Shown here piece after piece: positions 55,145 to 64,000 of a DNA stretch of 64,000 nucleotides. Within the stretch, counting starts at the first letter, position 1; the number at the start of each line of letters is the position of its first letter. The stretch comes from Anditalea andensis (lineage in GTDB: Bacteria; Bacteroidota; Bacteroidia; Cytophagales; Cyclobacteriaceae): NCBI RefSeq assembly GCF_000714815.1, contig NZ_JMIH01000014.1:1-64000 (forward strand), in the 5' to 3' direction. The notes beneath the pieces were generated by a model. It was not told where the DNA came from, searched no databases, and saw nothing but the letters and a program-made list of their open reading frames with translations. The position numbers and the translations under genes were made by a program.

Positions 55145-57307
55145 TTACTTCAAGAAAAGCATTTCACGATATTTAACCAGTGGCCAATACTCATCATCCA
55201 CCAGTAATTCAAGCTTATCGACTGAATATCTGATTTTATCAAAGAATGCATCTTTTACATCTGTACTGTAACCCTTTGCCTTTTCTTCGATATCGCTTAT
55301 TTTGTTAAGCCTTCTTCGAGCGTCAGTCATTTGATTGATGTTTGTCTTTATGGATTCTAAGTGACCGCTTATTTCTTTGATGGTCTCCACTGCTGCATCA
55401 TTATCCAAACCAAGTTCCTTTAGACCTTTGGCATTTTCTATCAGTTTATTTTGATAATTTACAGCCGTAGGGATGATATGGTTAAGTGCCAGATCTCCCA
55501 TTACCCTAGATTCAATCTGTACTTTCATGATATAGTTTTCCAACATAATTTCATGTCGCGCATCTAATTCAAGGTGATTGAATATTTTATGTCTTGCAAA
55601 AAGATCTTTACTTTTATCAGTTTTGAATACATCCAAAGCAAAAGGAGTACTTTTCAAATTGGATAAGCCTCTTTTTTGAGCTTCTTCTGCCCATTCTTCA
55701 GAATAACCGTCACCTTCAAATCGGATCCTTTTGGTTTCTTTTATGTATTTCCTTAAAACATTGACGATGGCGATTTTCTTTTCTTTGCCTTTACCCATTT
55801 CATTTTTCACATCAGCGTTAAATGTTTTCAGGGTATCTGCTACTATCACATTCAATACAGCCATAGGACCAGCTACATTGGCATGGGAACCTACCGCTCT
55901 AAATTCAAATTTGTTACCAGTAAAAGCAAAAGGAGAAGTCCTGTTTCTATCCGTATTGTCAAGGATAATTTCCGGGATTTTACTGATTCCCAGTTTCATG
56001 TACATGTTTTCACCTTTTTCTATCTTCAGTTCACCATTTTCCTCTAATTCATTCAGAACACTGGTAAGGGTAGATCCAAGGAAAACTGAAATGATAGCAG
56101 GAGGAGCTTCATTAGCACCCAATCTCCAATCATTGCCCGCAGAAGCAATACTGGCTCTTAGAAGGTCATCATAGTCATGCACAGCCTTGATAGTAGCTAC
56201 CAAAAACGTAAGAAACTGTAGGTTTTCTCTGGCAGAATTACTAGGCTGAAAAAGATTTACTCCGGTATCCGTGATCAAAGACCAGTTGTTATGTTTTCCA
56301 CTACCATTTAGACCAGCAAAAGGTTTTTCATGAAACAAAACTTTTAAGTGGTGCTTTTCAGCAACTTTGGTCATCAGGTCCATTAATAGCTGATTGTGAT
56401 CAGTGGCCTTGTTAATTTCTTCGAATAAGGGTGCTACTTCAAATTGTCCTGGAGCTACCTCATTGTGCCTAGTAGATACAGGAATCCCAAGTCTCAATGC
56501 TTCCACTTCAAAATCCTGCATAAAATCCTTTACTCTCGTAGGGATAGATCCGAAGTAATGGTCATCAAGCTGTTGTCCCCTAGCAGGATTGTGCCCAAAT
56601 ACCGTCCTGCCTGCCATAATCAGATCGGGTCTGGTAGCAAAAAGACCTCTATCTATAACAAAATACTCCTGTTCCACTCCTAATGAAGGAGTGATTTTTC
56701 TCACATTTCTGTCGAATAACTGACAGGTGGTCACGGCTGCATTATTTACTGCTTCTATTGACTTCAATAAAGGAGTCTTATAATCTAGTGCCTCCCCTGT
56801 AAAGGCTACAAATATAGTAGGAATACAAAGGGTTTTATCAAAAATAAAGATGGGAGAAGTAGGATCCCAGGCTGTATAGCCCCTTGCTTCAAAAGTAGAT
56901 CTTATCCCTCCATTAGGAAAAGAGGATGCATCTGGCTCCTGCTGAACAAGTGCAGATCCTTTAAATTTTTCTATACCTGCATTAGCGTCAAAAAAAGTAT
57001 CATGCTTCTCAGCAGTAGATCCAGTCAATGGTTGAAACCAATGGGTATAATGGGTTACACCTTTAGAAAGGGCCCATGTTTTTACTGCAGATGCCACCTC
57101 GTCCGCAGTGTTTTTATCTATCTTTCCACCTTTTTCTATAGCATTACTTATTTTGCTATAAACGGAAGGAGCTAGAGATTCTTTCATCTCTGCAAGCGTA
57201 AAAACTTGTGATCCAAAATAATCTGATATTTTAGAAGAAGGAGCTACCGCAGTTACTCGTTCTCTGTTCTGCACCATTTTTAGTGCTTCTTGTCTTAAAG
57301 TCGCCAT
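55145..57307 (-). CDS. glnN: Glutamine synthetase type III
   Basis: This 720-residue protein is a type III glutamine synthetase, which combines ammonia, glutamate and ATP. The length matches the type III enzymes (about 700-730). Visible blocks include THYTHWFQPLTGSTAEKHDTFFD, PNGGIRSTFEARGYTAWDPTS, GVEQEYFVIDRGLF, HNEVAPGQFEVAPLFE and GLNGSGKHNNWSL, which hold the metal and substrate residues. Type III enzymes are common in Bacteroidota. Its promoter is well defined. No PII-like gene is seen nearby. Confidence 0.93.
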   Translation of the reverse strand: MATLRQEALKMVQNRERVTAVAPSSKISDYFGSQVFTLAEMKESLAPSVYSKISNAIEKGGKIDKNTADEVASAVKTWALSKGVTHYTHWFQPLTGSTAEKHDTFFDANAGIEKFKGSALVQQEPDASSFPNGGIRSTFEARGYTAWDPTSPIFIFDKTLCIPTIFVAFTGEALDYKTPLLKSIEAVNNAAVTTCQLFDRNVRKITPSLGVEQEYFVIDRGLFATRPDLIMAGRTVFGHNPARGQQLDDHYFGSIPTRVKDFMQDFEVEALRLGIPVSTRHNEVAPGQFEVAPLFEEINKATDHNQLLMDLMTKVAEKHHLKVLFHEKPFAGLNGSGKHNNWSLITDTGVNLFQPSNSARENLQFLTFLVATIKAVHDYDDLLRASIASAGNDWRLGANEAPPAIISVFLGSTLTSVLNELEENGELKIEKGENMYMKLGISKIPEIILDNTDRNRTSPFAFTGNKFEFRAVGSHANVAGPMAVLNVIVADTLKTFNADVKNEMGKGKEKKIAIVNVLRKYIKETKRIRFEGDGYSEEWAEEAQKRGLSNLKSTPFALDVFKTDKSKDLFARHKIFNHLELDARHEIMLENYIMKVQIESRVMGDLALNHIIPTAVNYQNKLIENAKGLKELGLDNDAAVETIKEISGHLESIKTNINQMTDARRRLNKISDIEEKAKGYSTDVKDAFFDKIRYSVDKLELLVDDEYWPLVKYREMLFLK

Positions 57308-57337
57308 TTTTTATAGATGTGGTTATTTATTTATATT

Positions 57338-57370
57338 CAAAAATAAAGAATTATATTTAAAAATAGCAAA
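57338..57370 (-). promoter_or_regulatory. Promoter of glnN
   Basis: Minus-strand TATTTTTG (57345-57338) is preceded by TTTG (57370-57367) with a 21-nt spacer, a good -33/-7 pair. The start codon at 57307 lies about 24 nt beyond the expected start site. Confidence 0.62.
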
Positions 57371-57483
57371 AACGGCTAAATCTTCAACCAACTTTTAAAA
57401 AAAATACATCATTTCATGCAAAATAAGGGCAAATTTCTTCCAATTCTCGTTTTTTTATTAAAACAGCCTATATATTTTGAATA

Positions 57484-57514
57484 TTGATATCCACAAGTAT
57501 TCCTATTATCTTTG
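57484..57514 (+). promoter_or_regulatory. Promoter of mtaB
   Basis: TATCTTTG (57507-57514) is a full TAnnTTTG, with TTG at 57484-57486 and a 20-nt spacer. It overlaps an in-frame TTG at 57512, which argues against that codon as the start. Confidence 0.58.
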
Positions 57515-57541
57515 CACATACAATTAAGCTTAGAAAGAGAT

Positions 57542-58861
57542 TTGAAGAAGGTAGCATTTTATACACTTGGCTGTAAATTAAATTATTCAGAGACATCTAC
57601 GATCAGCAGGATGTTCGAGTCAAAGGGTTACCAAAAGGTTAATTTTGATGACTCTCCTGATATTTTTATTATCAATACGTGCTCGGTTACGGAAAATGCT
57701 GATAAGAAATGTAAGAAAATAGTCAAGGAGGCAAAAAAAATCTCCCCAAACTCATATGTTACCATAATCGGATGCTATGCCCAACTGAAGCCTCAAGAAA
57801 TATCCGAAATAAAAGGGGTAGATGCTGTCCTAGGTGCAGCAGAGAAATTCAGACTGATAGAATTACTGGATGGTTTTGCCAAAGGCCATGAAACAAAAGT
57901 CCTGGCTTCTGAAATCCAGGAGGCCACAGTATTTAACAATGCCTATAGTATGCATGACCGGACCAGGACTTTTTTAAAGGTACAGGACGGATGTAATTAT
58001 GGATGTGCCTTCTGCACTATACCGCTCGCAAGAGGGAAAAGCCGGAGTGACACTATTTTGAACATCATAAATGCTGCACAGGACATCGCTGCTACCGATG
58101 TAAAAGAAGTAGTCCTCACAGGTGTCAATATTGGAGACTTTGGAATCCAGGAAGGAAAAAGAAAAGAGAAATTTATTGACCTAATTAAAGCCCTGGATGA
58201 AATTGAAGGAATAGATAGATTTAGAATTTCCTCTATAGAACCAAATCTCCTTACTAACGAAGCGATAGATTTTGTGTCTAAATCCAAACATTTTGTGCCC
58301 CACTTCCATATACCCTTACAATCTGGAAACAATGAAATCCTTCGTAAAATGGGTCGACGCTATCTCCGTGAGCTATATGAGGATAGAATATCAAAAATTA
58401 AAGGGTTAATGCCCCACTGCTGTATCGGAGTAGATATCATTGTAGGTTTTCCTGGCGAAACCGATGAGCATTTTTTAGACACCTATAATTTCCTAAAGGA
58501 GCTACCTATATCTTATCTCCACGTCTTCACTTATTCAGAAAGGGCCAACACCCGGGCAGTGGAAATGGAAAACCCCGTTCCATTAAAAATAAGGAACGAA
58601 AGATCCAAAATGCTGAGAATTTTATCCGAAAAAAAACGAAGGAAGTTTTATGAGGAAAACCTTAGCAACACGTATACGGTATTATTTGAGGAAGATATTG
58701 AGAATGGAATGATGCACGGGTTTACAGAGAACTATATCAGGGTATCTGCCAAGTATGATCCACTCTTGACCAATGAACTTAAAAAAGTTCAACTCCTCTC
58801 TGTTAACGAAAATGGTACAGTAGATGTAGGAGAGCCGGAGTTGGTTTACGAAAATCATTAA
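57542..58861 (+). CDS. mtaB: tRNA t6A37 methylthiotransferase
   Basis: This 439-residue radical-SAM enzyme adds a methylthio group to t6A at position 37 of some tRNAs. The order is the MTTase domain (KKVAFYTLGCKLNYSE, INTCSVTENADKKC, IIGCYAQLKP), the radical-SAM core with CNYGCAFCTIP (CxxxCxxC), and a C-terminal part resembling TRAM. The start is set at the TTG at 57542, which gives the family N terminus (KKVAFYTLGCKLN); a TTG at 57512 overlaps the promoter box. No ATG is available near. It is related to MiaB but has the MtaB pattern. It is divergent from glnN. Confidence 0.88.
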   Translation: MKKVAFYTLGCKLNYSETSTISRMFESKGYQKVNFDDSPDIFIINTCSVTENADKKCKKIVKEAKKISPNSYVTIIGCYAQLKPQEISEIKGVDAVLGAAEKFRLIELLDGFAKGHETKVLASEIQEATVFNNAYSMHDRTRTFLKVQDGCNYGCAFCTIPLARGKSRSDTILNIINAAQDIAATDVKEVVLTGVNIGDFGIQEGKRKEKFIDLIKALDEIEGIDRFRISSIEPNLLTNEAIDFVSKSKHFVPHFHIPLQSGNNEILRKMGRRYLRELYEDRISKIKGLMPHCCIGVDIIVGFPGETDEHFLDTYNFLKELPISYLHVFTYSERANTRAVEMENPVPLKIRNERSKMLRILSEKKRRKFYEENLSNTYTVLFEEDIENGMMHGFTENYIRVSAKYDPLLTNELKKVQLLSVNENGTVDVGEPELVYENH

Positions 58862-58953
58862 CTGGTAAATTTTTACCTACTTCATCCCTTCAAAACAACC
58901 TGATACTCTTGGTGTTTACTATAAGATTCAATGTAATTTAAACAGTACACATC

Positions 58954-59316
58954 ATGACCATATCGATAGCAGGAATTGAACCTAAAGGTAGAATCACCAG
59001 AAGAAAATTTCTGGTAATGTTTGTAGTATTTTATTTTATAAACCTTTTGTGTTTATTAAAAATAATCGAATCATTTGAAATTCAGGCATGGGGCAGTTTT
59101 GTGATTTTCGCGGTCATATTAATCGTCACCATTTTAGTCTTGCTTTACCAGGCCATAAAGAGGTTACATGACATTGGTTATGACTGGAGATATGCCTTGT
59201 ACCTTCTTATCCCTCCACCCTTGAATTTTATCGGGTTCATATACCTCACCATCAAAGAAGGAGAAACCGGTACAAATAAATATGGTGTAGATCCCAGGGA
59301 TACAGATCTTTTTTAA
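58954..59316 (+). CDS. DUF805 membrane protein
   Basis: This 120-residue protein has three or four membrane helices and matches the DUF805 pattern: GRITRRKFLVMFVVFYFIN near the start, then LYQAIKRLHDIGYDWRYALYLLIP and the closing KEGETGTNKYGVDP. The function of the family is unknown. It is short and has the usual family length. It lies 92 nt after mtaB and is convergent with the permease gene, so it is probably a single-gene unit or a read-through from mtaB. Confidence 0.85.
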   Translation: MTISIAGIEPKGRITRRKFLVMFVVFYFINLLCLLKIIESFEIQAWGSFVIFAVILIVTILVLLYQAIKRLHDIGYDWRYALYLLIPPPLNFIGFIYLTIKEGETGTNKYGVDPRDTDLF

Positions 59317-59374
59317 GAGTTACCCTGCTGGAACAAAGAAAGATTTGATCCTTTTGTATATAGTGGAATATAAC

Positions 59375-60619
59375 CTATTCATATCGAAGAGATTCTATCG
59401 GGTCCAGCTTACTGGCTTTATAGGCGGGGAAGAAACCACTTAACAGCCCGACGATAATGCATATAACGAAAGATACTATCATCCATAACCATGGGATCAA
59501 AAACCCACCTGGTCCGACTAAATTTGCTACTATATTCCCAATACCTATACCTAGTATTACCCCTAGAATACCTCCTATCAGGCATATAACAATTGCCTCT
59601 ATGAGAAACTGCTGTCTTATCCTCAACGGGGTAGCTCCAAGGGCCTTTCTGATACCTATCTCACGCGTACGCTCTGTTACGGAAACCATCATAATGTTCA
59701 TCAAGCCGATGGCAGCTCCTAATAAAGTTATAAAACCTATACCAAACCCTCCTATGCGGAGAAAGCCAGCCACTTCTTCTAGACTTTCTCCCAGTGATTG
59801 ACTTTGCGTGATTTCAAAGCTGTCCTCATCCCCTATCCTATCCTGCCGTACTTTCCGCATGATACCCGTAGCATGTCCCATTTCATACTCCAGTTTACCA
59901 GGGTCAGCTCCTGATGCTGTGATTGTATACCTAAATGTACCTCTTCTATCCAACCTTTTGGCGTTTTCCAAAGGTATGACTACCATACGGTCGGCGCCTG
60001 ATCCTCCCATGCTGCTCCCCTGCTCTTCCATGATACCAATAATGGTATATCTGTTCCCATAGAAAGAAATGTATTGATTTAGGGGATCTTCATTTTTATC
60101 GAATAAAACATTTACTATTTCAGTGCCGACTATGCAAACATTATTACCAAACTCCACTTCAGCATGACTAAAATTCCTGCCTTTATCGATTTTGACACCT
60201 TTTATCATAAAGTAATTAGCATCCCCACCAAGTATGCGTGAATTGGGATTGGTTTTTTTAGAACCCTGCTTTATTTCAGCTGCACCTGTGAAGCTGGTAA
60301 ATACAGTAAGTGTCCCTCTACTTTGGTATTCATCTTTAAATGACATCGCTTCTCTATAAGAAATCGGAGGATATGTTTTCTGGGTAACTCCATCTGTAGT
60401 CACCTGTCTTCCCTGAAGATTTTTAGACTTAACATCAAAATTGTTAGCACCAAATCCTGAAAAACTCTCTTCTATCTGAGCCTTCATACCATCTATGGCT
60501 GTCAGCATCCCTACTAAGGATGTAATCCCTATGGCAATGATCAGACCAGTCAAGACAGTTCGCAGCAAATTCGATTTCACTGACCTGAGCGCTTCTTTTA
60601 TATTTTCGATCAAATTCAT
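59375..60619 (-). CDS. MacB-type ABC transporter permease
   Basis: This 414-residue inner-membrane protein matches the FtsX/MacB permease family. One helix lies near the N terminus (LLRTVLTGLIIAIGITSLVGML), followed by a large periplasmic MacB-PCD domain (about 45-270) and three helices near the C terminus (GGFGIGFITLLGAAIGLMNIMMV, then RTREIGIRKALGA, and WLWMIVSFVICIIVGLLSGFFPAYKA). It needs an ATPase partner, which is not next to it. MacB-like systems move lipoproteins, peptides or toxins; the cargo is unknown. Confidence 0.87.
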   Translation of the reverse strand: MNLIENIKEALRSVKSNLLRTVLTGLIIAIGITSLVGMLTAIDGMKAQIEESFSGFGANNFDVKSKNLQGRQVTTDGVTQKTYPPISYREAMSFKDEYQSRGTLTVFTSFTGAAEIKQGSKKTNPNSRILGGDANYFMIKGVKIDKGRNFSHAEVEFGNNVCIVGTEIVNVLFDKNEDPLNQYISFYGNRYTIIGIMEEQGSSMGGSGADRMVVIPLENAKRLDRRGTFRYTITASGADPGKLEYEMGHATGIMRKVRQDRIGDEDSFEITQSQSLGESLEEVAGFLRIGGFGIGFITLLGAAIGLMNIMMVSVTERTREIGIRKALGATPLRIRQQFLIEAIVICLIGGILGVILGIGIGNIVANLVGPGGFLIPWLWMIVSFVICIIVGLLSGFFPAYKASKLDPIESLRYE

Positions 60620-60744
60620 CTTTTGTTCATTAAAGGACAGGTTCTCCTCATTCGTTAGAGATTAAAATTAATATTAGGCAAATATTCATTTTAAACCCAA
60701 CTATTTTGTATAAAAATATATTTCGGCTGACAATTTAACTTTTA

Positions 60745-61383
60745 TTAATGAAAGCGATCATCTCGCACTGTCATTTCTTGAATAACAGAAGCTTCAAAAT
60801 CCAGCCATTCCTTCCATCTGATCTCCACCAATTCTGCTTTCTGATAATATCTGGCAAGCTCTAAAAAATTAACATAATGCCCTGCTTCCGACACCATCAA
60901 TTCGTAATAAAAATTTTTAAGCTCCTCATCTTTTAATTTTTGCCACAGTAGCTTGAACCTTTCACAGCTGCGGGCTTCTATCAGGGCATTCATAAGGAGG
61001 TGCTCAGTTAATTGTTGGGTTCTACTTCCACCCTTTCGTAAAAAGCCAAGTAGCCGCACTACATATTCATCCTGACGGGGCCATCCAAATTTGATCCCTC
61101 TATTTCTCATCTGCTGCATCACACGTTCAAAATGTGTCCACTCCTCAGCTACTATGGGCGTCAACTGATCTACTAAGCGGTCAAAATCAGGAAAACGTAG
61201 GATTAAACTGATACAGGAACTGGCTGCTTTCTGCTCACAGTAGGCATGATCTACTAAAATATCTGCTATATTCATCTCAGCAATATGAACCCATCTCGGA
61301 TCCGTAGGAAGCTGAAGATTCAGCATTTTATTTTTTGTGCTTTCTTCCCAATGTTTCATCTCTACTTGTTTTTCTATGGTCAT
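60745..61383 (-). CDS. miaE: tRNA-(ms2io6A)-hydroxylase
   Basis: This 212-residue protein is MiaE, a di-iron enzyme that hydroxylates the isopentenyl side chain of ms2i6A at tRNA position 37. The ferritin-like helices carry the iron ligands: AEEWTHFERVM (ExxH), IEARSCERFKLL (ExxxxE) and VSEAGHYVNF (ExxH). The N-terminal LQLPTDPRWVHIAEMNIADIL is typical. The length is normal. It follows the porin gene by about 90 nt on the same strand. With MiaB in this window it suggests that tRNAs carry ms2io6A. Confidence 0.9.
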   Translation of the reverse strand: MTIEKQVEMKHWEESTKNKMLNLQLPTDPRWVHIAEMNIADILVDHAYCEQKAASSCISLILRFPDFDRLVDQLTPIVAEEWTHFERVMQQMRNRGIKFGWPRQDEYVVRLLGFLRKGGSRTQQLTEHLLMNALIEARSCERFKLLWQKLKDEELKNFYYELMVSEAGHYVNFLELARYYQKAELVEIRWKEWLDFEASVIQEMTVRDDRFH

Positions 61384-61475
61384 TACTTGTCCCTTACCGT
61401 AAGTCGGGATAGCATCCCATATAGCCTCTCCGATATTTATGATGGCAATGGTAAAAAGACATGCTCATATTACCT

Positions 61476-63416
61476 TTAATCAAAAAACGACCAGTTTATC
61501 CCAACATCCAGCATACCCCTTAATCCGGTGTAATCAGGTGTAATAAAATAACCCGGCTGGTCCAGCATATTCTGGTTCAAATGGTTATACCTCAACAGGA
61601 GTCTGGTCCTGTTAATCCTGAAATTAAGAAATGCATCCAATACGGGGTACCCCTGTACACTGAACCGGTCCTGCATATAAAACTGCTGGCTTGCAGGCAT
61701 ATATGCATGGGCAAAATAATCCGATCTATAGCGGCCCTCTATTCCTATCTGAATAAACAAATTTTCATTGAACATAGGGCTATCGAAGAAAATCCTGGAA
61801 TTAACAAACCATTGTGGTATCCTGAAAGCATCAGAAGCACCCCCGGTTACCGCAGTATATATGATCTCATTCTGCATAAAAAGCTTACCGAAAGTAAAAT
61901 TAGCTTTGGCACCAGGACTTAGCATAAAAGCTTCAGCATTATATTGCTCAGGAAGCTGAGCGCGGTTATACACTACGTAATTATTGATCCTATTTATCGT
62001 CAGAGATGGCCTTAGAGAGAATTTCTCAAAGTCCACTTTAATTTCTCCTTTTACCTGATCTACACCTATGTTTGAAAAATCATTATTCCAACTGTAATGG
62101 TTTCCCATATACATTTCCTGAGCCATAGTAGGACGATAAAGGGCTTTGGTATAAGTCAGGTCAAGATAGGGCGATCGAAAAATACCTCGGATCCGAAATC
62201 CCTGAGGGATCAGATATTCTCCATCAGCTTCAAAATACCAGCGCTCGCTAAGCTGTCCTCTTAAGGATCCTCCCAGATAAAGTTCATTAAAACTATTATT
62301 GCTTTCAAATAAAGGGCTGGCCATCCTGCCTGTTCTAAACTTTACATAGGCATTATAATATATAGGACCTAAATCTCCCTTAAAACCTAATTCATTTCTC
62401 CATTCAGAAAAATGGTTAACGTTATTTGTCGTGTCTGTACGGGGCTCAGGTGCATAAAGATTAAAAAAGAGGCTATCCGCTGTGTTTAGATTAGAAAAAA
62501 ATGACACTTCTTGCTTCTTTTTATCAAAAACATGATATACCTGCCAACCTTTCAACAATTCATATTGATGGTACAAATGATAATCCTGCCTTAAATCTAC
62601 AGCCCTGGAGTTTCTAAGCCATACCTTCGAATCTTCATAAGTAAAATAAAGAGAGGTACTGTCTATTGAAGTGGGAATGATCCCCCCTTGCTCATTGACG
62701 AGATGTCGCATCCTGGAAAAATTGGCCAACAGGACATACTTTTCGTTTTCAGATCTATAACTTGTCTGCAGGGAATAAGTGTTTTGGTCCACCATATTAT
62801 CATCCCTCCTGGCGGGATTCAGCACCTTTCTGGCTCGGATGGTATGGAAGTTAAAGCCTACATTCCATCGCGGATTTATATTTCTGGTGAAAGTAATATC
62901 GAGCATATTTCGGTTACCACCACCAAAAAATGCTGCTAAATTAGTATAAGGAGATTTGGTATCATAATACACCATATTTTCCGGACTTCGATAATAAAGA
63001 TCGTAGACATGGAAACCGGATGTCCTGCCTATTTGATCGGGAAGATCATAAAACACCGGCTGTGCAGCACTCCCTATATTGCCCAGGTTTTGATATTTAT
63101 ACCATGTACGGGCTACTGGTTCATAATTATGGAAACCAGTAAGGGAGGTATCTATTTCGTATTTTTCAAACCTATTATTTCTTAATAAATGTTCATAAAA
63201 ATACAGTGTGGTACGAGGGCCATATACCTGTTTAGTACTGTCATCCAATATGCCCCTCCTAGGCTGCTGCTGATCAGTATCCTCCTCATCTGGAGGCACA
63301 GTAGTCTGCTGCTGACGTGGAGGATTTACCTGGGCACTGGCCCAACCTATCATGAAGCAATGAATTAAAATTAAGAGGTATAGACTTTTATAATTCACTT
63401 TTATATCCTTTTTCAA
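61476..63416 (-). CDS. Putative outer-membrane porin (Porin_10-like)
   Basis: This 646-residue protein has a signal peptide (cleaved after about residue 28, GWASAQ), a proline/glutamine-rich linker and then a large beta-barrel with alternating aromatic strands, matching the putative porin (PF14121) family of Bacteroidota. Examples are RNINPRWNVGFNFHTIRARKVL and GLRGMLDVGINWSFF, which ends in the aromatic residue expected for barrel insertion. The solute is unknown. Its ATG lies inside the end of lpxK (29-nt overlap), so expression of the two is coupled. Confidence 0.83.
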   Translation of the reverse strand: MKKDIKVNYKSLYLLILIHCFMIGWASAQVNPPRQQQTTVPPDEEDTDQQQPRRGILDDSTKQVYGPRTTLYFYEHLLRNNRFEKYEIDTSLTGFHNYEPVARTWYKYQNLGNIGSAAQPVFYDLPDQIGRTSGFHVYDLYYRSPENMVYYDTKSPYTNLAAFFGGGNRNMLDITFTRNINPRWNVGFNFHTIRARKVLNPARRDDNMVDQNTYSLQTSYRSENEKYVLLANFSRMRHLVNEQGGIIPTSIDSTSLYFTYEDSKVWLRNSRAVDLRQDYHLYHQYELLKGWQVYHVFDKKKQEVSFFSNLNTADSLFFNLYAPEPRTDTTNNVNHFSEWRNELGFKGDLGPIYYNAYVKFRTGRMASPLFESNNSFNELYLGGSLRGQLSERWYFEADGEYLIPQGFRIRGIFRSPYLDLTYTKALYRPTMAQEMYMGNHYSWNNDFSNIGVDQVKGEIKVDFEKFSLRPSLTINRINNYVVYNRAQLPEQYNAEAFMLSPGAKANFTFGKLFMQNEIIYTAVTGGASDAFRIPQWFVNSRIFFDSPMFNENLFIQIGIEGRYRSDYFAHAYMPASQQFYMQDRFSVQGYPVLDAFLNFRINRTRLLLRYNHLNQNMLDQPGYFITPDYTGLRGMLDVGINWSFFD

Positions 63417-64000
63417 TGATGGTCATGGATATCATGTCCATAAGCTTATCTTCATCTGTATGTTTAAGATCTACCTTGATCGGAAGGGCAAAAATCGGAA
63501 TTTCCTTCAAATATTCATTAAATTCCAGATCTTTAAGTTTTACCATGTCTTTTTCAGTAGTCAATATAACCGGTGACCTGGCCAGGTGATGACGAAAAGT
63601 CTGCACCATTTTCTGAATATCGTTTATACTATATCGATAGTGGTCAGGGTATTCCAATACCTCTAACACATTATAATGCGAATGGACATGGTCAATCAAC
63701 ACCTTATTATTAGCTATCCCAGAAAGCAGTATAATGTTTCCCATCATTTTATGGGCTGAAGGAGAAACGCCATATGGAAGCCCATATTTTACTCCGGCAA
63801 AAAATACAGGGCAATTCTCATTAGTATACCTACTGATTTCAAGCCTACATTCCCCCTTCATATCTTCGGACATATCCTCAGGACATTTGGTCATGATCAC
63901 TACATCAGCCCTAATAGCTCCCTTCCTATGCTCCCTTAAGGTACCTAGGGGCAATATTTTATCTTTAAAAAAGGGAAGCTGAAAAGTGGTCAACAAAATA
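63388..64000 (-). CDS. lpxK: Tetraacyldisaccharide 4'-kinase, 3' part
   Basis: This gene runs off the window edge, so only about 204 C-terminal residues are seen. They match LpxK, which phosphorylates lipid A precursor at the 4' position: ILPLGTLREHRKGAIRADVVIMTKCPED, then ILLSGIANNKVLIDHV, DHYRYSINDIQKM, and VILTTEKDMVKLKDL. The start and the Walker A motif would lie beyond position 64000. The porin gene starts within its last 29 nt, which suggests shared transcription. Confidence 0.9.
   Translation of the reverse strand, partial: ILLTTFQLPFFKDKILPLGTLREHRKGAIRADVVIMTKCPEDMSEDMKGECRLEISRYTNENCPVFFAGVKYGLPYGVSPSAHKMMGNIILLSGIANNKVLIDHVHSHYNVLEVLEYPDHYRYSINDIQKMVQTFRHHLARSPVILTTEKDMVKLKDLEFNEYLKEIPIFALPIKVDLKHTDEDKLMDMISMTIIEKGYKSEL

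Overview
The window looks like ordinary chromosomal DNA of a Bacteroidota bacterium, most probably of the order Cytophagales. Supporting signs are the AT-rich sequence, repeated promoter boxes of the form TAnnTTTG (the Bacteroidota -7 element), a TamL lipoprotein/TamB pair, type III glutamine synthetase, a Porin_10-like putative porin, many lipoproteins with a cysteine lipobox, and several Bacteroidota gene fusions (SerB-SerA, NagB-PIG-L). I saw no rRNA, tRNA, insertion sequence, prophage or CRISPR array. Species cannot be told from the sequence alone.

Layout. 1-3.0 kb: a small protein, a DUF4920 lipoprotein and a 630-residue phosphatase/phosphoglycerate dehydrogenase fusion for serine synthesis. 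3.0-3.5 kb: an intergenic block with a well-delimited ~214-nt structured RNA on the minus strand and a perfect 21-bp inverted repeat. 3.5-6.3 kb: a universal stress protein, then an ECF sigma factor, a one-TM anti-sigma-like protein and a Spy/CnrX-like periplasmic protein. 6.4-13.8 kb: exonuclease VII (xseA-xseB), a gamma-carbonic-anhydrase-like protein, a YceI lipoprotein, PabB, an NlpE-like lipoprotein, a coupled pair of small genes (one a HepT-like protein without its catalytic residues), DinB and a small membrane protein. 13.8-21.3 kb: tamL and tamB. 21.8-26.8 kb: a run of five same-strand genes (miaB, a sigma-54 activator without receiver domain, lptE, an unknown TPR-like protein, secG).

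27-36 kb: a sterol-desaturase-family enzyme, an unknown gene, groES-groEL, a receiver-only response regulator coupled to corA, a small multidrug-export family protein, a secreted amidohydrolase and an AI-2E family transporter. 36-44 kb: a zinc-ribbon protein, a short SSB, a TPR hybrid histidine kinase, hslV, the pyruvate dehydrogenase E2 subunit, a YheT-type hydrolase and a YedK/SRAP protein. 44-54 kb: fabH, an unknown gene, a YwqK/MORN repeat protein, an amino-sugar cluster (ROK regulator, NagB-PIG-L fusion, ROK kinase) and a secreted DUF6600 protein. 54-64 kb: a cupin of the phosphomannose isomerase type, glnN, mtaB, a DUF805 protein, a MacB-type permease, miaE, a porin and the 3' part of lpxK.

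Two functional themes recur. One is envelope building: TamL/TamB, LptE, SecG, LpxK, porin and lipoproteins. The other is modification of tRNA adenosine 37: MiaB, MiaE and MtaB. Most genes are routine housekeeping. The items most worth a second look are the minus-strand RNA at 3016-3229, the ECF/anti-sigma/sensor trio, the degenerate HepT-like operon, the perfect inverted repeats, and the domain fusions.
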